Shown here: positions 37,242 to 46,674 of the stretch, piece by piece
Numbering within the stretch: position 1 is the first letter of the stretch
How the letters are laid out: each line of letters begins with the position of its first letter
Source: Hoeflea phototrophica DFL-43
Lineage (GTDB): Bacteria > Pseudomonadota > Alphaproteobacteria > Rhizobiales > Rhizobiaceae
Direction of reading: 5' to 3'
Assembly: GCF_000154705.2 (NCBI RefSeq)
Contig: NZ_CM002917.1
Span: 1,444,461-1,508,460 of the forward strand
DNA: 64,000 nt
Program-made: the position numbers and the translations under genes
Notes under the pieces: generated by a model
Told to the model about the DNA's origin: nothing
The model's input: only the letters and a program-made list of their open reading frames with translations
Database searches by the model: none

Positions 37242-39032
37242 TCATGAGGCCAAGGCGTCGGCTTCAGGTCGCCTAACCGAGATCTTGCCCGTTTGCAGGC
37301 AGACCGAAAAATTTTCCGACGGCAGGCCATCGTACTTCTCATAGATGGCAAACAGCATTGCTAACTGTGCCTTCAAGCCATCTGGCTTCACCATATCCGC
37401 GCCGCGGTCAAACAACCTCATGACTGCGTCATAGGCCTGCTTTCGCTCCACCGGAATATCCCGGAGCGCCAGACCACCCGCCATTTTCAGGCGGTACCAA
37501 TCCTCAAGAAACGTCAGCAGCGGGATCGTTGCCAGATATTCGGGTTCGGTTCCGGTCAGGAGTTTGAGCCTGGCGGTCATATCCGCGTTGAACTCAGGTT
37601 TCCGCATCGTTGTGTCGCTGAAATCCGCCGGGTCTGGTTCAGCTGCGGCTCCCGTCTGCAGCGCGATCGCCGCCACATCGGCAAGCGTCAACGCCCGGAC
37701 CAGTTCCGCAAGCTCCGGAGGCCATTCCCGGCGCAGGTAACGCCGCGAAACAAGATGCCCGAGATGTTCATAAAGAAACTCGCCATAGCTGCGGGCCCGC
37801 ATCAGCCGTTCTGCCGGCAATCCTGTCTCTTCGATTTCGTGTCGGTAGGATTGCGTGACGACCGGATCAAATCCGCACTCGCCGATGCTCACCGTCTCGA
37901 TCTCAAGCTTATCGCCAGACAGCGAAACGATCTTGTAGGCCGCCGGATAGGCGACAAGCGAGGGGACGCCGACATTGACGACAAAGCCTCGGGCGTTCTC
38001 ATACAAGGCGGTGTCATTGATATGGAGATGGCCGCTGAAATGCACTTTGATACCCGCCTCCAAAAAGGCCTCAGCCACCGCGGCGCCTGGAATGCGCTTG
38101 CTCAGCATGGTCTCTCCGGTCAGCATCTTCTCGCTCTCGGACGTGTTCCTCAACGGATCGAGCGCCGGGTAGTGTGAAAACGTCAAAAGATGCTTGCCGG
38201 ACTGTTCGGCACGAACGGCCACCTCTTTCATCCATTTCAGAATGAAGGGCTTCTGCTCAGGAATGGCATTCCAACCCGCGTCGGTACTGTCCGCGAAGGT
38301 CTCCGCATTGGTGTCGGCATCGCATGGCCCGAGGGGCACAAACACATTGGCATCGATCATCAGCATCCAGAGCCCGGGGAGGGGCTCTACAAGATAGGAC
38401 GCGTCCATCAGTTGATGCGTGACCTCACCTTGGCTGGAATTGGCTTCGTAGACCCGGGAAAGCGGATTGTCGCTGTCGCCAAAGGGCGTCTCCCACAAGA
38501 TCTCGTCACCGCGTCTGAAGAAGCCATTGCGCTGCATGGGCTGCAGCCCGGCGGGATAGCCGTGGCAATACATGGCCGGCGTAACCACTGTCCGGCGCGC
38601 GTTCACATCCGATACGGCGGGATCGCTGGTCGACAGCACATAATCTCCGCCCTCACAGAGAAAGCGTTTGCTGCGATGCCGTCCCTGGGCCGCGAAGATG
38701 TCGTGGTTGCCTGCAACGGCGTAAAACCGCATTCCGAACCGCAGCTCAAAGTCCGACAACAAGCGGCTCAGCCTGTCGAGAGTGGCAACTTGCCCGTCAT
38801 CGGAGTAATCCCCGAGCAAAACCACATGCTTGATACCGCGCCTGGCGATGTCCTCAAGGGCATGGTTGAGCGCACGCGCGCTCTCATTGAACACACGCAG
38901 GGATTTGACCGTGTCGGCCAAGCGGCGGAGGGAAAGTCCGGCCTCGTTCGCAGACAGACCGAAATCAGCATGCACATCGTGGAAATGAGCGTCGGCGATA
39001 ACGGCGATCGACGGCATATCGGTCTCTGACAT
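37242..39032 (-). CDS. Calcineurin-like metallophosphoesterase (CpdA-like) with C-terminal extension
   Basis: A 596-residue protein. The dimetal motifs are all present and in order: IADAHFH, LLGDYSDDG, AGNHD, FSHYP and SGHLH. These fill residues ~1-350, as in class III cyclic-nucleotide phosphodiesterases of the CpdA type. A ~240-residue C-terminal region of unknown fold follows. Degradation of cAMP/cGMP is plausible given the neighbours, but other phosphoesters cannot be excluded. The start is uncertain: ATG 39032 leads straight into the first strand; a start at 39122 would add 30 residues. It converges with the cNMP-binding gene 22 bp away. Confidence 0.8.
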   Translation of the reverse strand: MSETDMPSIAVIADAHFHDVHADFGLSANEAGLSLRRLADTVKSLRVFNESARALNHALEDIARRGIKHVVLLGDYSDDGQVATLDRLSRLLSDFELRFGMRFYAVAGNHDIFAAQGRHRSKRFLCEGGDYVLSTSDPAVSDVNARRTVVTPAMYCHGYPAGLQPMQRNGFFRRGDEILWETPFGDSDNPLSRVYEANSSQGEVTHQLMDASYLVEPLPGLWMLMIDANVFVPLGPCDADTNAETFADSTDAGWNAIPEQKPFILKWMKEVAVRAEQSGKHLLTFSHYPALDPLRNTSESEKMLTGETMLSKRIPGAAVAEAFLEAGIKVHFSGHLHINDTALYENARGFVVNVGVPSLVAYPAAYKIVSLSGDKLEIETVSIGECGFDPVVTQSYRHEIEETGLPAERLMRARSYGEFLYEHLGHLVSRRYLRREWPPELAELVRALTLADVAAIALQTGAAAEPDPADFSDTTMRKPEFNADMTARLKLLTGTEPEYLATIPLLTFLEDWYRLKMAGGLALRDIPVERKQAYDAVMRLFDRGADMVKPDGLKAQLAMLFAIYEKYDGLPSENFSVCLQTGKISVRRPEADALAS

Positions 39033-39252
39033 AAGAAGACATTCCAGACACAGGAAAATTTTGCTCCGGCTGCGAACAAAAGCGATCAGGATGAACCAAA
39101 AATCAACCCTCGCATATGACATTGAGTTTGGCTACATTTGGGCCAATGAGGGTTGGTGTGTGCACAAGTAGCCAGGGCAGGCTGCATGGCAGCGTGGCTG
39201 AACTGGAAAGATTCTGCCATCAGATTTGTCCCAGGCACAGAAACGGGGTTTT

Positions 39253-40101
39253 GTGACCGAAGAAAAAAGATCGGAAGATTCCCTATTCCAGGTGCGATGC
39301 TGGGGCGCGCGTGGCACCATGTCAGTCTGCAGCGATGAGTTTCGGCAGTTTGGCGGAAACACAATCTGCATTGAGGTTCGCTGCGGCGATCATGTCCTGA
39401 TTTTCGATGCGGGCTCTGGCCTGCCAAATGCCGCAAAAGCGCTTGCTGCAGAAGGTGTAAAGGACTTCAATCTTTTCTTCAGCCACTGCCATTATGACCA
39501 TATCTGCGGACTTCCGCATTTCAAGCCGATGTATTTGCCTGGTTTCACCATTGGCTTCTGGTCCGGGCACCTGGCCGGCACGATGACGACCAGAGAAATG
39601 ATTTACGGCTACATACGGCCGCCATGGTTTCCGGTCGCCCCCGACATCTGCAGAGCCAGCATGAGCACTGTCGATTTCAAGGCCGGTGATGTGCTTGAGC
39701 CATTCCCAAACCTTTCCATCAAGACTGGTGCATTGGTCCACCCGGGCGGGGCGATCGGCTACCGGGTCGAATGGGGCGGGCGATCATTCGCCATGATTAC
39801 CGATACCGAACATACACCGGGCGAACTTGATCCGGTCGTCATGGATCTCATCAGCGATGTTGACCTGTTCCTGTATGACACGACCTATCTGGAAGACGAG
39901 ATCGAGACCTATCGCGGTTATGGTCATTCCACCTGGGAGCAAGCAGTCAAGCTTGCCCAGGCCGCGGGAGCCAAGCGTGTCGGCTTCATGCATCACTCGC
40001 CGACGCGCACGGATGCGGAACTCTCCGAGATAGGTGAGATGGCCGCAAAACGCTTTGAGGGTGCGTTCTGCGCCTACGAAGGCCAGACGATCGAGATCTG
40101 A
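39253..40101 (+). CDS. MBL-fold metallo-hydrolase (phosphodiesterase/RNase Z-like)
   Basis: About 282 residues. The metal motif FFSHCHYDHICGLPHF (H-x-H-x-D-H), a later ALVHPGGAIGYRV with a His, ITDTEHT and a final FMHHSP give a complete two-zinc site. The opening FQVRCWGARGTMSV is typical of the PhnP/cyclic phosphodiesterase-like branch. It could hydrolyse a cyclic nucleotide or another phosphodiester. Start: GTG at 39253 or TTG at 39226, neither with a good ribosome site. It is divergent from the phosphoesterase gene, sharing a promoter region. Confidence 0.8.
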   Translation: MTEEKRSEDSLFQVRCWGARGTMSVCSDEFRQFGGNTICIEVRCGDHVLIFDAGSGLPNAAKALAAEGVKDFNLFFSHCHYDHICGLPHFKPMYLPGFTIGFWSGHLAGTMTTREMIYGYIRPPWFPVAPDICRASMSTVDFKAGDVLEPFPNLSIKTGALVHPGGAIGYRVEWGGRSFAMITDTEHTPGELDPVVMDLISDVDLFLYDTTYLEDEIETYRGYGHSTWEQAVKLAQAAGAKRVGFMHHSPTRTDAELSEIGEMAAKRFEGAFCAYEGQTIEI

Positions 40102-40180
40102 ACTCCAGCGAATTCCGTGCGCTCGCCGGTCACACTGTTCGCCAGTCCATGCAGGCTTAGCCCACGCTATCAAAGGGCTT

Positions 40181-40918
40181 TTACAAGTCAGCCGCGTCCA
40201 CCCATTGGCAGGCCGGGTGGGCAGTGCTGCGCTCGAACAGGGAGGCCAGGAAGTTCCACGCAGCGTCGTCATGGACAAGGTGATGTGTGAGGAACCCCAT
40301 GTGCCCTGACTGGTCGAACATGACGCGCAGACGCGCAACAATCTCGGCGATCAGGGCCTCTGGATCCCGTCCACCACGGCTGCCGTGCCAGTCAATCAGG
40401 TCGACATGGGTATTGATCTTCCGGATCGGAGCCGGTTTCTCCGCACCAAACACAGAGACGGAACGGTATCCCAGCGACGCGAGTTCGGGCAGAAGATCCG
40501 CGTCGATCCGGTTCCATGGCGGGACCAGCATGGCATTGAACTGTTGCCCGTAAAGCTCTGCCAGCTTGCCGAACCCCTTTGAGAGTTCATCAAGGACGAT
40601 GGCCTTGGGGCGATGGAGCCCGAGTTCCTGCTTTTTGTCAGATGCATCGGCATGGTTTTGGTGGGACCAGCCATGCACAGCAATCGACACGTGGCCGGCC
40701 TTGGCAATCGTCTTCGCAAGTGCAGCGCCGGTGTCTTGCGGGATTACGGCCAGGGTGAGGGGGACGTTCTGGAGGGCGGTCAGTCCGACCAGCTGTTCCA
40801 GAAGATCTGTCGGCATGACCGCATCATCGTCGCGCAGCCAGAACCTGGCGGTGCGGCCATGGGCCTGCCACCGGTCAAGTTCGTCTTTGAGGAGCCGCCA
40901 GGGCTGTTTGCTGTTCAT
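40181..40918 (-). CDS. Polysaccharide deacetylase-like (NodB-homology) protein
   Basis: A 245-residue protein. FWLRDDDAVMP corresponds to the catalytic/metal Asp motif, VHGWSHQNHA to the His-x3-His metal motif, and VPPWNRID to motif 3 of carbohydrate esterase family 4 proteins. It has no signal peptide, so it may act on a cytoplasmic, possibly lipid-linked, glycan. Its start overlaps the upstream glycosyltransferase stop (ATGA at 40915-40918), so the two are coupled. Confidence 0.75.
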   Translation of the reverse strand: MNSKQPWRLLKDELDRWQAHGRTARFWLRDDDAVMPTDLLEQLVGLTALQNVPLTLAVIPQDTGAALAKTIAKAGHVSIAVHGWSHQNHADASDKKQELGLHRPKAIVLDELSKGFGKLAELYGQQFNAMLVPPWNRIDADLLPELASLGYRSVSVFGAEKPAPIRKINTHVDLIDWHGSRGGRDPEALIAEIVARLRVMFDQSGHMGFLTHHLVHDDAAWNFLASLFERSTAHPACQWVDAADL

Positions 40919-42018
40919 GATTTCAAATCCAGAGCTTGGGTGAGAATCCGGTCCAAGGTGTCAGCCGCACGTTCAAACGAGCGTTGATTGAGGACAAAAT
41001 TCCGGGCCGCCATTCCAAGGGTTTTGCGACTGTCATCATCGCCGAGCAAGTGCGCAATCGCCGCGCTGTAGGCGTCGATATCACCGGGTGGTGTGAGCAT
41101 CCCTGATACGCCATCCACAACAACCTCGGGAACGCCGGCAATGTTCTGGGCGACAACAGGCAGCCCGGCAGCCTGTGCTTCCAGATAGGCCAGGCCATAG
41201 GCCTCGCCGCATCCGGGCCAGACATAGGCCGAGGCACGCTTCAACAGATCGGCGACCTCCTGCTCTGACTTCGCGCCGAGCCAGTCGATACGGTCTTCAG
41301 GCAACCCGGAGAACAGGAGCTTGGTCTCGGCGGCCTTCGGGCCATCGCCGATCACCTGAAGCGACCAGGACATGTCAGCCGGAAGCCGCTCCAGTGCCTT
41401 GGCAAGCATGGTGTAGCTGTCGAACTTGTCACCATCGCGCATCATCGCGACGCTGATCAGCTTCGTGCCGGGCTCCGTCTGGCCGTAAGGCCCGATGGCG
41501 AACCGCTCTGTATCAATGAAGGGCTTCAGCATGGCGGTCTGTGCATCTGAAACCGCACTTTGAAGTCCCGCCCGGTCCCGCTCGGTGAAGCAGATGTTGA
41601 CCGCGGCCTTCTCCAGTCCAGCACGCACGCAAGCCTGCCAGTGTGCCCACGGTCCACCATCGCGCTTGGCCGCATAGGAGGATTCCGCCGTCACATAAGT
41701 CAGGCCAAAAGCATCAGCCAGTTTGGTCCCGATCAGATCGGGCGCCTTGTAATAGGGGTGATAGCAAAACCAGAGATCCGGTTGGGAATCTGTACCCCAA
41801 AGAGCCGAGATCCGAGACACCTCGCTTTGAGTGCTCGCATTGAGCGCGTTCCAGGCATCGGTCCCTGGATCCTTAGAGAAACTCCGGAACTCGGAAACGA
41901 CACGGACCTTGTGCCCCTTGTGTTCAAGGGCCCTGACCAGCATCCGCGCCATCAGCCGATCCCCCGAGGTGACGGGGTGGTTTGGCGATTTCAACGGCGC
42001 GTAAAATGCAATGTCCAT
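40915..42018 (-). CDS. Glycosyltransferase family 4 (GT-B)
   Basis: About 367 residues. It starts at ATG 42018 with MDIAFYAPLKSPNHPVTSGDRL, a typical GT-B first loop. The donor site includes IDWLGAKSEQEVADLLKRASAYVWP, then EAYGLAYLEAQAAGLPVVAQNIAG and DGVSGMLTPPGD. A GTG at 42030 is an alternative start. It is coupled to the NodB-like deacetylase downstream, and both lie next to the UDP-glucose dehydrogenase gene. Confidence 0.88.
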   Translation of the reverse strand: MDIAFYAPLKSPNHPVTSGDRLMARMLVRALEHKGHKVRVVSEFRSFSKDPGTDAWNALNASTQSEVSRISALWGTDSQPDLWFCYHPYYKAPDLIGTKLADAFGLTYVTAESSYAAKRDGGPWAHWQACVRAGLEKAAVNICFTERDRAGLQSAVSDAQTAMLKPFIDTERFAIGPYGQTEPGTKLISVAMMRDGDKFDSYTMLAKALERLPADMSWSLQVIGDGPKAAETKLLFSGLPEDRIDWLGAKSEQEVADLLKRASAYVWPGCGEAYGLAYLEAQAAGLPVVAQNIAGVPEVVVDGVSGMLTPPGDIDAYSAAIAHLLGDDDSRKTLGMAARNFVLNQRSFERAADTLDRILTQALDLKS

Positions 42019-42093
42019 TCCAGTGCACACCCTTCCTAAGCACCAAAATACCCTAGGCCAGACTCTCTTCCGCCCGTCGCCACCTGGTTGCGA

Positions 42094-43398
42094 TCAGCTG
42101 CGCCCGATACTGTGGTAGGTGAAGCCGAGCTCGCGCACCTGCGCCGGATTGTACAGATTTCTCAGATCCACCAGAACCGGCGACTTCATCACTTCACGAA
42201 GGTCCTCGAAGTCGAGCGACTTGAAATCGTCCCAATCGGTGATGATCACCAGCGCATCGCTGTCCCTTGCTGTGGCCTGGATGCTATCCGAATACTCGAT
42301 TTCTGGCATCGCGGAACGGGCGGCATCCATCCCTGCAGGGTCATGGGCCTTGACGATGGCGCCCTTGTCCAGAAGAGCCTGAATGATCGTCAGTGCCGGC
42401 GACTCGCGGATGTCATCGGTGTTGGGCTTGAAGGTGAGGCCAAGAATGCCGATCGTCTTGCCTCTCAGCTCGTCGCCGATGGCCCGTTCGATTTTTCGCG
42501 CCATCGCCCGTTTGCGTGTCTCATTGATCCCGACAATGGTTTCGATGACCCGGATCGGTGAATCATGATCCTGCGCGGTCCTGAGCAGCGCCAGCGTGTC
42601 CTTCGGAAAACAGGATCCGCCGTAGCCGGGGCCTGCATTGAGAAACTTCTTGCCAATTCGGCTGTCGAGCCCGATCCCGAGCGAGACATGCTGCACATCC
42701 GCGCCCACCTGCTCGCACAAATCGGCAATCTCGTTGATATAGGCGAGCTTGACCGCCAGAAAAGCATTGGCAGCATATTTGGTCAGCTCCGCGGTGCGCC
42801 GGGACGTGATGACAAGCGGGTGGAGATCCGGGTCCAGAGGCTTGTAGATGTCCTGCACCACCTCGATGGCGCGCGGATCCTCGGCGCCGATCAACACGCG
42901 GTCCGGTTCCAGGAAATCCCTGATCGCGGCTCCCTCGCGCAAGAACTCGGGATTGGAGACGACGGAAAAATCCGCGTCCGGATTGGCCTGTTGCACGATC
43001 CGTTCGATCTCGTCGCCGGTTCCGACCGGCACGGTCGATTTGGTGATGATCACCGTGTAGCCGTTCAGCGCTTTCGCCACATCGGCGACGACCGCATTGA
43101 CATATTGCAGATCCGCATGTCCGTCGCCATTGCGCGAGGGCGTGCCCACGGCAATGAAAATGGCATCGGCATTGGAGACCGATGCGGGAAGGTCCGAGGT
43201 GAAGTGAAGCCGGCCGAGAGCGACATTTTCCGCCATGAGCTCTTCGAGGCCGGGTTCATAGATCGGCACCTTTCCCGAGTTGAGCATGTCGATTTTTTCG
43301 GACGAGTTATCAATGCAGGTAACGTCGTGTCCGAATGAAGACAGGCACACGCCGGAAACCAGTCCGACATATCCGGCTCCAACGATGGATATTCTCAT
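42094..43398 (-). CDS. ugd: UDP-glucose 6-dehydrogenase
   Basis: A 434-residue enzyme that oxidises UDP-glucose to UDP-glucuronate with two NAD. It has the N-terminal GAGYVGLVSG NAD fold, STVPVGTGDEI and SNPEFLREG. The catalytic Cys lies in GPGYGGSCFPKDT, and GLTFKPNTDDIRESP begins the C-terminal domain. It is full length for the family. It provides the substrate for the epimerase at 23527. It is divergent from a second nucleotide-sugar dehydrogenase across a 434-bp gap. Confidence 0.96.
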   Translation of the reverse strand: MRISIVGAGYVGLVSGVCLSSFGHDVTCIDNSSEKIDMLNSGKVPIYEPGLEELMAENVALGRLHFTSDLPASVSNADAIFIAVGTPSRNGDGHADLQYVNAVVADVAKALNGYTVIITKSTVPVGTGDEIERIVQQANPDADFSVVSNPEFLREGAAIRDFLEPDRVLIGAEDPRAIEVVQDIYKPLDPDLHPLVITSRRTAELTKYAANAFLAVKLAYINEIADLCEQVGADVQHVSLGIGLDSRIGKKFLNAGPGYGGSCFPKDTLALLRTAQDHDSPIRVIETIVGINETRKRAMARKIERAIGDELRGKTIGILGLTFKPNTDDIRESPALTIIQALLDKGAIVKAHDPAGMDAARSAMPEIEYSDSIQATARDSDALVIITDWDDFKSLDFEDLREVMKSPVLVDLRNLYNPAQVRELGFTYHSIGRS

Positions 43399-43832
43399 GT
43401 TTCATCCGTTGTTCAATGACCGGCGCCGGAATGCGAAAAACCCGTCGATCTGTCTTGAATTTGGACGGAGAGCTCCGTCCTGTGATGACTGCCGCCCGAT
43501 GAAATTGACGGGGGCTACAATTCCGCATTGCCTTTGTTTTGGCGCCCTTTGAGGATCTGGCACACCCGAATTTCCCCGGGAGCCTTCAGATGGATGCATA
43601 TCTTTGAAAGGGGGCAAGATCAATCACGGTTTATCCGGTGGCGATCACAAGATCGTTCGTCAGGGCGTTACCATCACCAGTCAGTCATGATCTGCAGGAA
43701 GCCGGCTTTCCCGGGCGCAGGGCGCGCAAAAACGCCGGCGGTTCATTTGCAAACGGAGACCAGCTTGTCGAAACCCATTTGCCAATCGTTGAAAACCATC
43801 TAATTGACGGGAGCCTAGTCGGAGAGTCCAAG
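43399..43832. promoter_or_regulatory. 434-bp divergent promoter region between two UDP-sugar dehydrogenases
   Basis: No convincing gene was found. The clearest element is a near-perfect palindrome at 43463-43480, GGACGGAG-AG-CTCCGTCC, 65 bp upstream of ugd, which could be an operator or hairpin. The plus-strand reading frame of the right-hand gene stays open back to 43638, but that part looks non-conserved and an excellent ribosome site sits at 43821-43826. Confidence 0.5.
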
Positions 43833-45170
43833 TTGAGCACAAACACGCATTTTGAACACTGTCGGAGCTTGATCCAGTCGCGCGAAGCCAAAGTGGGCGT
43901 CATTGGTCTGGGCTATGTCGGCCTGCCACTGGCGATTGCGGCATTGAGATCCGGGCTCAGTGTGGTCGGATATGATGTCAACGTGGCCCATATCGACCGG
44001 CTCGCATCTGGTCATTCGACGATCGGCCGGGTCGCAGGGTCGGAAGTTCTCACCTACACCGGCAACGGGGCTTTGACCCTCACTGGCGAGGCCGCCGAGC
44101 TTGCAGCATGCGACGCAATCCTGATCTGCGTTCCCACACCGCTTAACAAGCACCACGAGCCGGACCTTTCCTATGTGGTCAAGTCGGGGGAAATGATCGC
44201 CGGAATTCTCCGCCGTGGCCAGCTCATCGTTCTCGAATCGACCACCTATCCAACGACGACCACCGGTCTGTTGAAGCCAATTCTTGAGAAAACCGGCCTC
44301 AGCCAGGGCGAAGACTTCTTCCTGGCGTTTTCACCTGAGCGCGAGGATCCCGGCAACAAGGACTTTGAAACCTCCACCATTCCCAAGATCGTTGGCGGTG
44401 ATGGTCCGCTCTCGACTGAACTGGCGGTCGCTCTCTATGGGGCGGTCGTCAACAAGGTCATCCCGGTCAGTTCCTGTGAGGTGGCCGAAGCATCTAAGCT
44501 GATGGAAAATATCTTCCGCGCCGTCAACATCGCGCTCGTAAACGAGCTCAAGGTCATTTACGGCGAGATGGGCATTGATATCTGGGAAGTGATCGAGGCG
44601 GCGAAAACCAAGCCCTTCGGCTTCATGCCATTCTATCCCGGACCGGGACTGGGTGGACACTGCATTCCGATCGATCCGTTTTATCTGACCTGGAAAGCGC
44701 GCGAATACGACATCTCGACGCGCTTCATCGAGCTTGCCGGCGAAATCAACACCCGAGCCCCTTACCATGTGGTGGAGAAGCTTGTGTCGGCGCTGTCGAT
44801 GCGGCGGACGAAGGCCATCTCGGGCGCCAGGATCTTGCTGTTCGGCCTGGCCTACAAGAAAGACGTGGAGGACGTGCGCGAAAGTCCGGCTTTCAAGCTC
44901 ATCGAATTGCTGGAGAGCCACGGCGCGACCGTGGATTTCCATGATCCATTCGTGCCCGTCATCCCTCCCACCCGTGAGCATGCAGCACTGGCCGGACGCG
45001 AAAGTGTTGCCCTGGATGATGACATGCTCGGCTCTTATGATGCGGGGCTCATCTGCACCGATCACAGCAGTGTCGATTACGCCGCAATTGTCAAAGCCAT
45101 GGATCTGGTTGTCGACACCCGCAACGCCACCAAGTCTGTCGGTGACCGCTCGAATGTGGTGCTGGCATAG
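43833..45170 (+). CDS. Nucleotide-sugar dehydrogenase, UDP-N-acetylglucosamine 6-dehydrogenase-like (WbpA/VipA group)
   Basis: About 445 residues when read from the TTG at 43833, which has GGAGAG six bases upstream; an ATG at 43638 would add a non-family leader. NAD fold: GVIGLGYVGLPLAIAAL. Catalytic Cys: PGPGLGGHCIPIDPFYL. C-terminal domain: LLFGLAYKKDVEDVRESP. The GGHCIPIDP form with a GLGYVGLP start is that of UDP-HexNAc dehydrogenases rather than UDP-glucose dehydrogenases. The expected product is UDP-N-acetyl-glucosaminuronate or the galacto form. Confidence 0.85.
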   Translation: MSTNTHFEHCRSLIQSREAKVGVIGLGYVGLPLAIAALRSGLSVVGYDVNVAHIDRLASGHSTIGRVAGSEVLTYTGNGALTLTGEAAELAACDAILICVPTPLNKHHEPDLSYVVKSGEMIAGILRRGQLIVLESTTYPTTTTGLLKPILEKTGLSQGEDFFLAFSPEREDPGNKDFETSTIPKIVGGDGPLSTELAVALYGAVVNKVIPVSSCEVAEASKLMENIFRAVNIALVNELKVIYGEMGIDIWEVIEAAKTKPFGFMPFYPGPGLGGHCIPIDPFYLTWKAREYDISTRFIELAGEINTRAPYHVVEKLVSALSMRRTKAISGARILLFGLAYKKDVEDVRESPAFKLIELLESHGATVDFHDPFVPVIPPTREHAALAGRESVALDDDMLGSYDAGLICTDHSSVDYAAIVKAMDLVVDTRNATKSVGDRSNVVLA

Positions 45171-45266
45171 AGTCACGCGGCCTTTCGGATCAGAGACCGA
45201 AATCTCCATCTTCAGCCGTGCCTGGCTTTGTTTTCTGCGCGGGTTGTTCCAGACGCGATTTGACCG

Positions 45267-46190
45267 TCATGGGCCGGGCCGCTCTGCCGGATTTGATGTT
45301 CGGGTCTGTTCGACGAGGAAATCCACGAAAGCCCTGACCCGCGGCAGATGTTGCCGCCCGGGTGGCATCAATGCCGTAATCGGCACCGTTTCAGAGACAT
45401 GGCAGTCGACCAGAAGTGGCTTGAGTCGTCCATCAGACAGCGCGTCGTCAATCACGAAGCTGCCCAGCCGCACGATGCCCATGCCCGCAAGCGCCATCTC
45501 GGCAAGGATATCGGCATTGTCACAGCTTACGGCCGTCTTGATCGCAACCGGGGTCACCTTTCCGTCGATCTTGAGCGGCCATTCCGACAGCCGCGAGAAA
45601 CCGGTCACCGTCAGGCAGATATGGTGCTTGAGATCCGACGCCTGTTTGGGTTCGCCGAACTTCGCCAGATAGGCGGGGCTGGCGGCAATCACCCGTGTCG
45701 CTTCGCCCAACCGCCGCGCCACCAGGCTCGAATCGGTGAGTGGCCCTGTGCGTATGGCCACATCAAGCTGCTCGCCGATCACGTCCACCCTGCGGTCGGC
45801 CACCGAGATGATCAGATCGATCTCGGGATAGCGTTCGCGAAATTCCGGCAGCGCCGGGGCCAGACGGTGTTTGGCATAGGCGGTGCCGACATTGACCCTG
45901 ATGGTCCCGCGTGGCTTTCCGCGCGCCGCCATCACCTCGGCCTCGGTGGATTCGATCGCCGCCAGGATGTCGCGGCCACGCGCCAGCAGCAGTTCGCCCT
46001 CCGCTGTCATCATCAGCCGCCGCGTGGTCCGCTGCAGCAGCTTGACCCCGAGGCGGTCCTCAAGCCGGGTGACCGCCTTGGAGACGCCGGACGGTGTAAG
46101 CCCGGTCTCCTCGGCCGCCGCAGCAAAGCCGCCACGCTCGACCACACGCACAAAGATCGCGATTTCATCGGAAGCGGATGTCTTATTCAT
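45267..46190 (-). CDS. LysR-family transcriptional regulator
   Basis: A 307-residue LTTR. The N-terminal winged helix reads IFVRVVERGGFAAAAEETGLTPSGVSKAVTRLEDRLGVKLLQRTTR, in pieces as expected of the CrgA/AaeR-like group, and a periplasmic-binding-like effector domain follows (RVNVGTAYAKHRLAPALPEF). It is divergent from the 54-codon ORF at 46305 across an AT-rich 114-bp gap, so it probably controls that gene and itself. The effector is unknown. Confidence 0.93.
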   Translation of the reverse strand: MNKTSASDEIAIFVRVVERGGFAAAAEETGLTPSGVSKAVTRLEDRLGVKLLQRTTRRLMMTAEGELLLARGRDILAAIESTEAEVMAARGKPRGTIRVNVGTAYAKHRLAPALPEFRERYPEIDLIISVADRRVDVIGEQLDVAIRTGPLTDSSLVARRLGEATRVIAASPAYLAKFGEPKQASDLKHHICLTVTGFSRLSEWPLKIDGKVTPVAIKTAVSCDNADILAEMALAGMGIVRLGSFVIDDALSDGRLKPLLVDCHVSETVPITALMPPGRQHLPRVRAFVDFLVEQTRTSNPAERPGP

Positions 46191-46304
46191 GACTGATAGT
46201 CCGGAGTGAATGCCAATGAATGCTAATTATAAAGACTAAAAAAAGGAATACATCTGTTTTTACACCGGCCGCATCGTTTTCGGCCTCACCCGAAGGAGAC
46301 GAGC

Positions 46305-46469
46305 ATGAACGATTATTCCAAAGCCGCACGAGGCAAGGGTCGCGATCACATGGTCTGGCCGGACAGCACACCCGATTTTCTGCAATTGCGCGACCGCGCC
46401 AAGCACCAGCGCACGCTCGCCATCAATGCCGCGCTTTCGGCAATCTGGGGCCGCCTGACGGGCATGTAG
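46305..46469 (+). CDS. Small basic protein of 54 residues, unknown function
   Basis: This short ORF has a strong ribosome site (GAAGGAGACGAGC before ATG) and codes for a 54-residue protein starting MNDYSKAARGKGRD. It is rich in Arg/Lys and Ala, with a possible amphipathic helix in FLQLRDRAKHQRTLAINAAL. It has no transmembrane segment or known motif. It is divergent from the LysR gene, the usual position of an LTTR target. Confidence 0.55.
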   Translation: MNDYSKAARGKGRDHMVWPDSTPDFLQLRDRAKHQRTLAINAALSAIWGRLTGM

Positions 46470-46674
46470 AATCGCGTCCGGGACGTCGCAGCCTCCCCGA
46501 CTGTCCCGGAAACTATCCTGCTTGCCTGATGGCGGCACAATTGCTCTGTTTCTGGCAGTTCTTGCGACCCAATACTTGAGCCCTGAGCTCTCATCGAAGC
46601 AACTGCTTCGGCAGAGGCCATAATGATTTGACATCGACGAAGCAGTTGGGTGTTAATGCGCGTCTTAGCTGACC

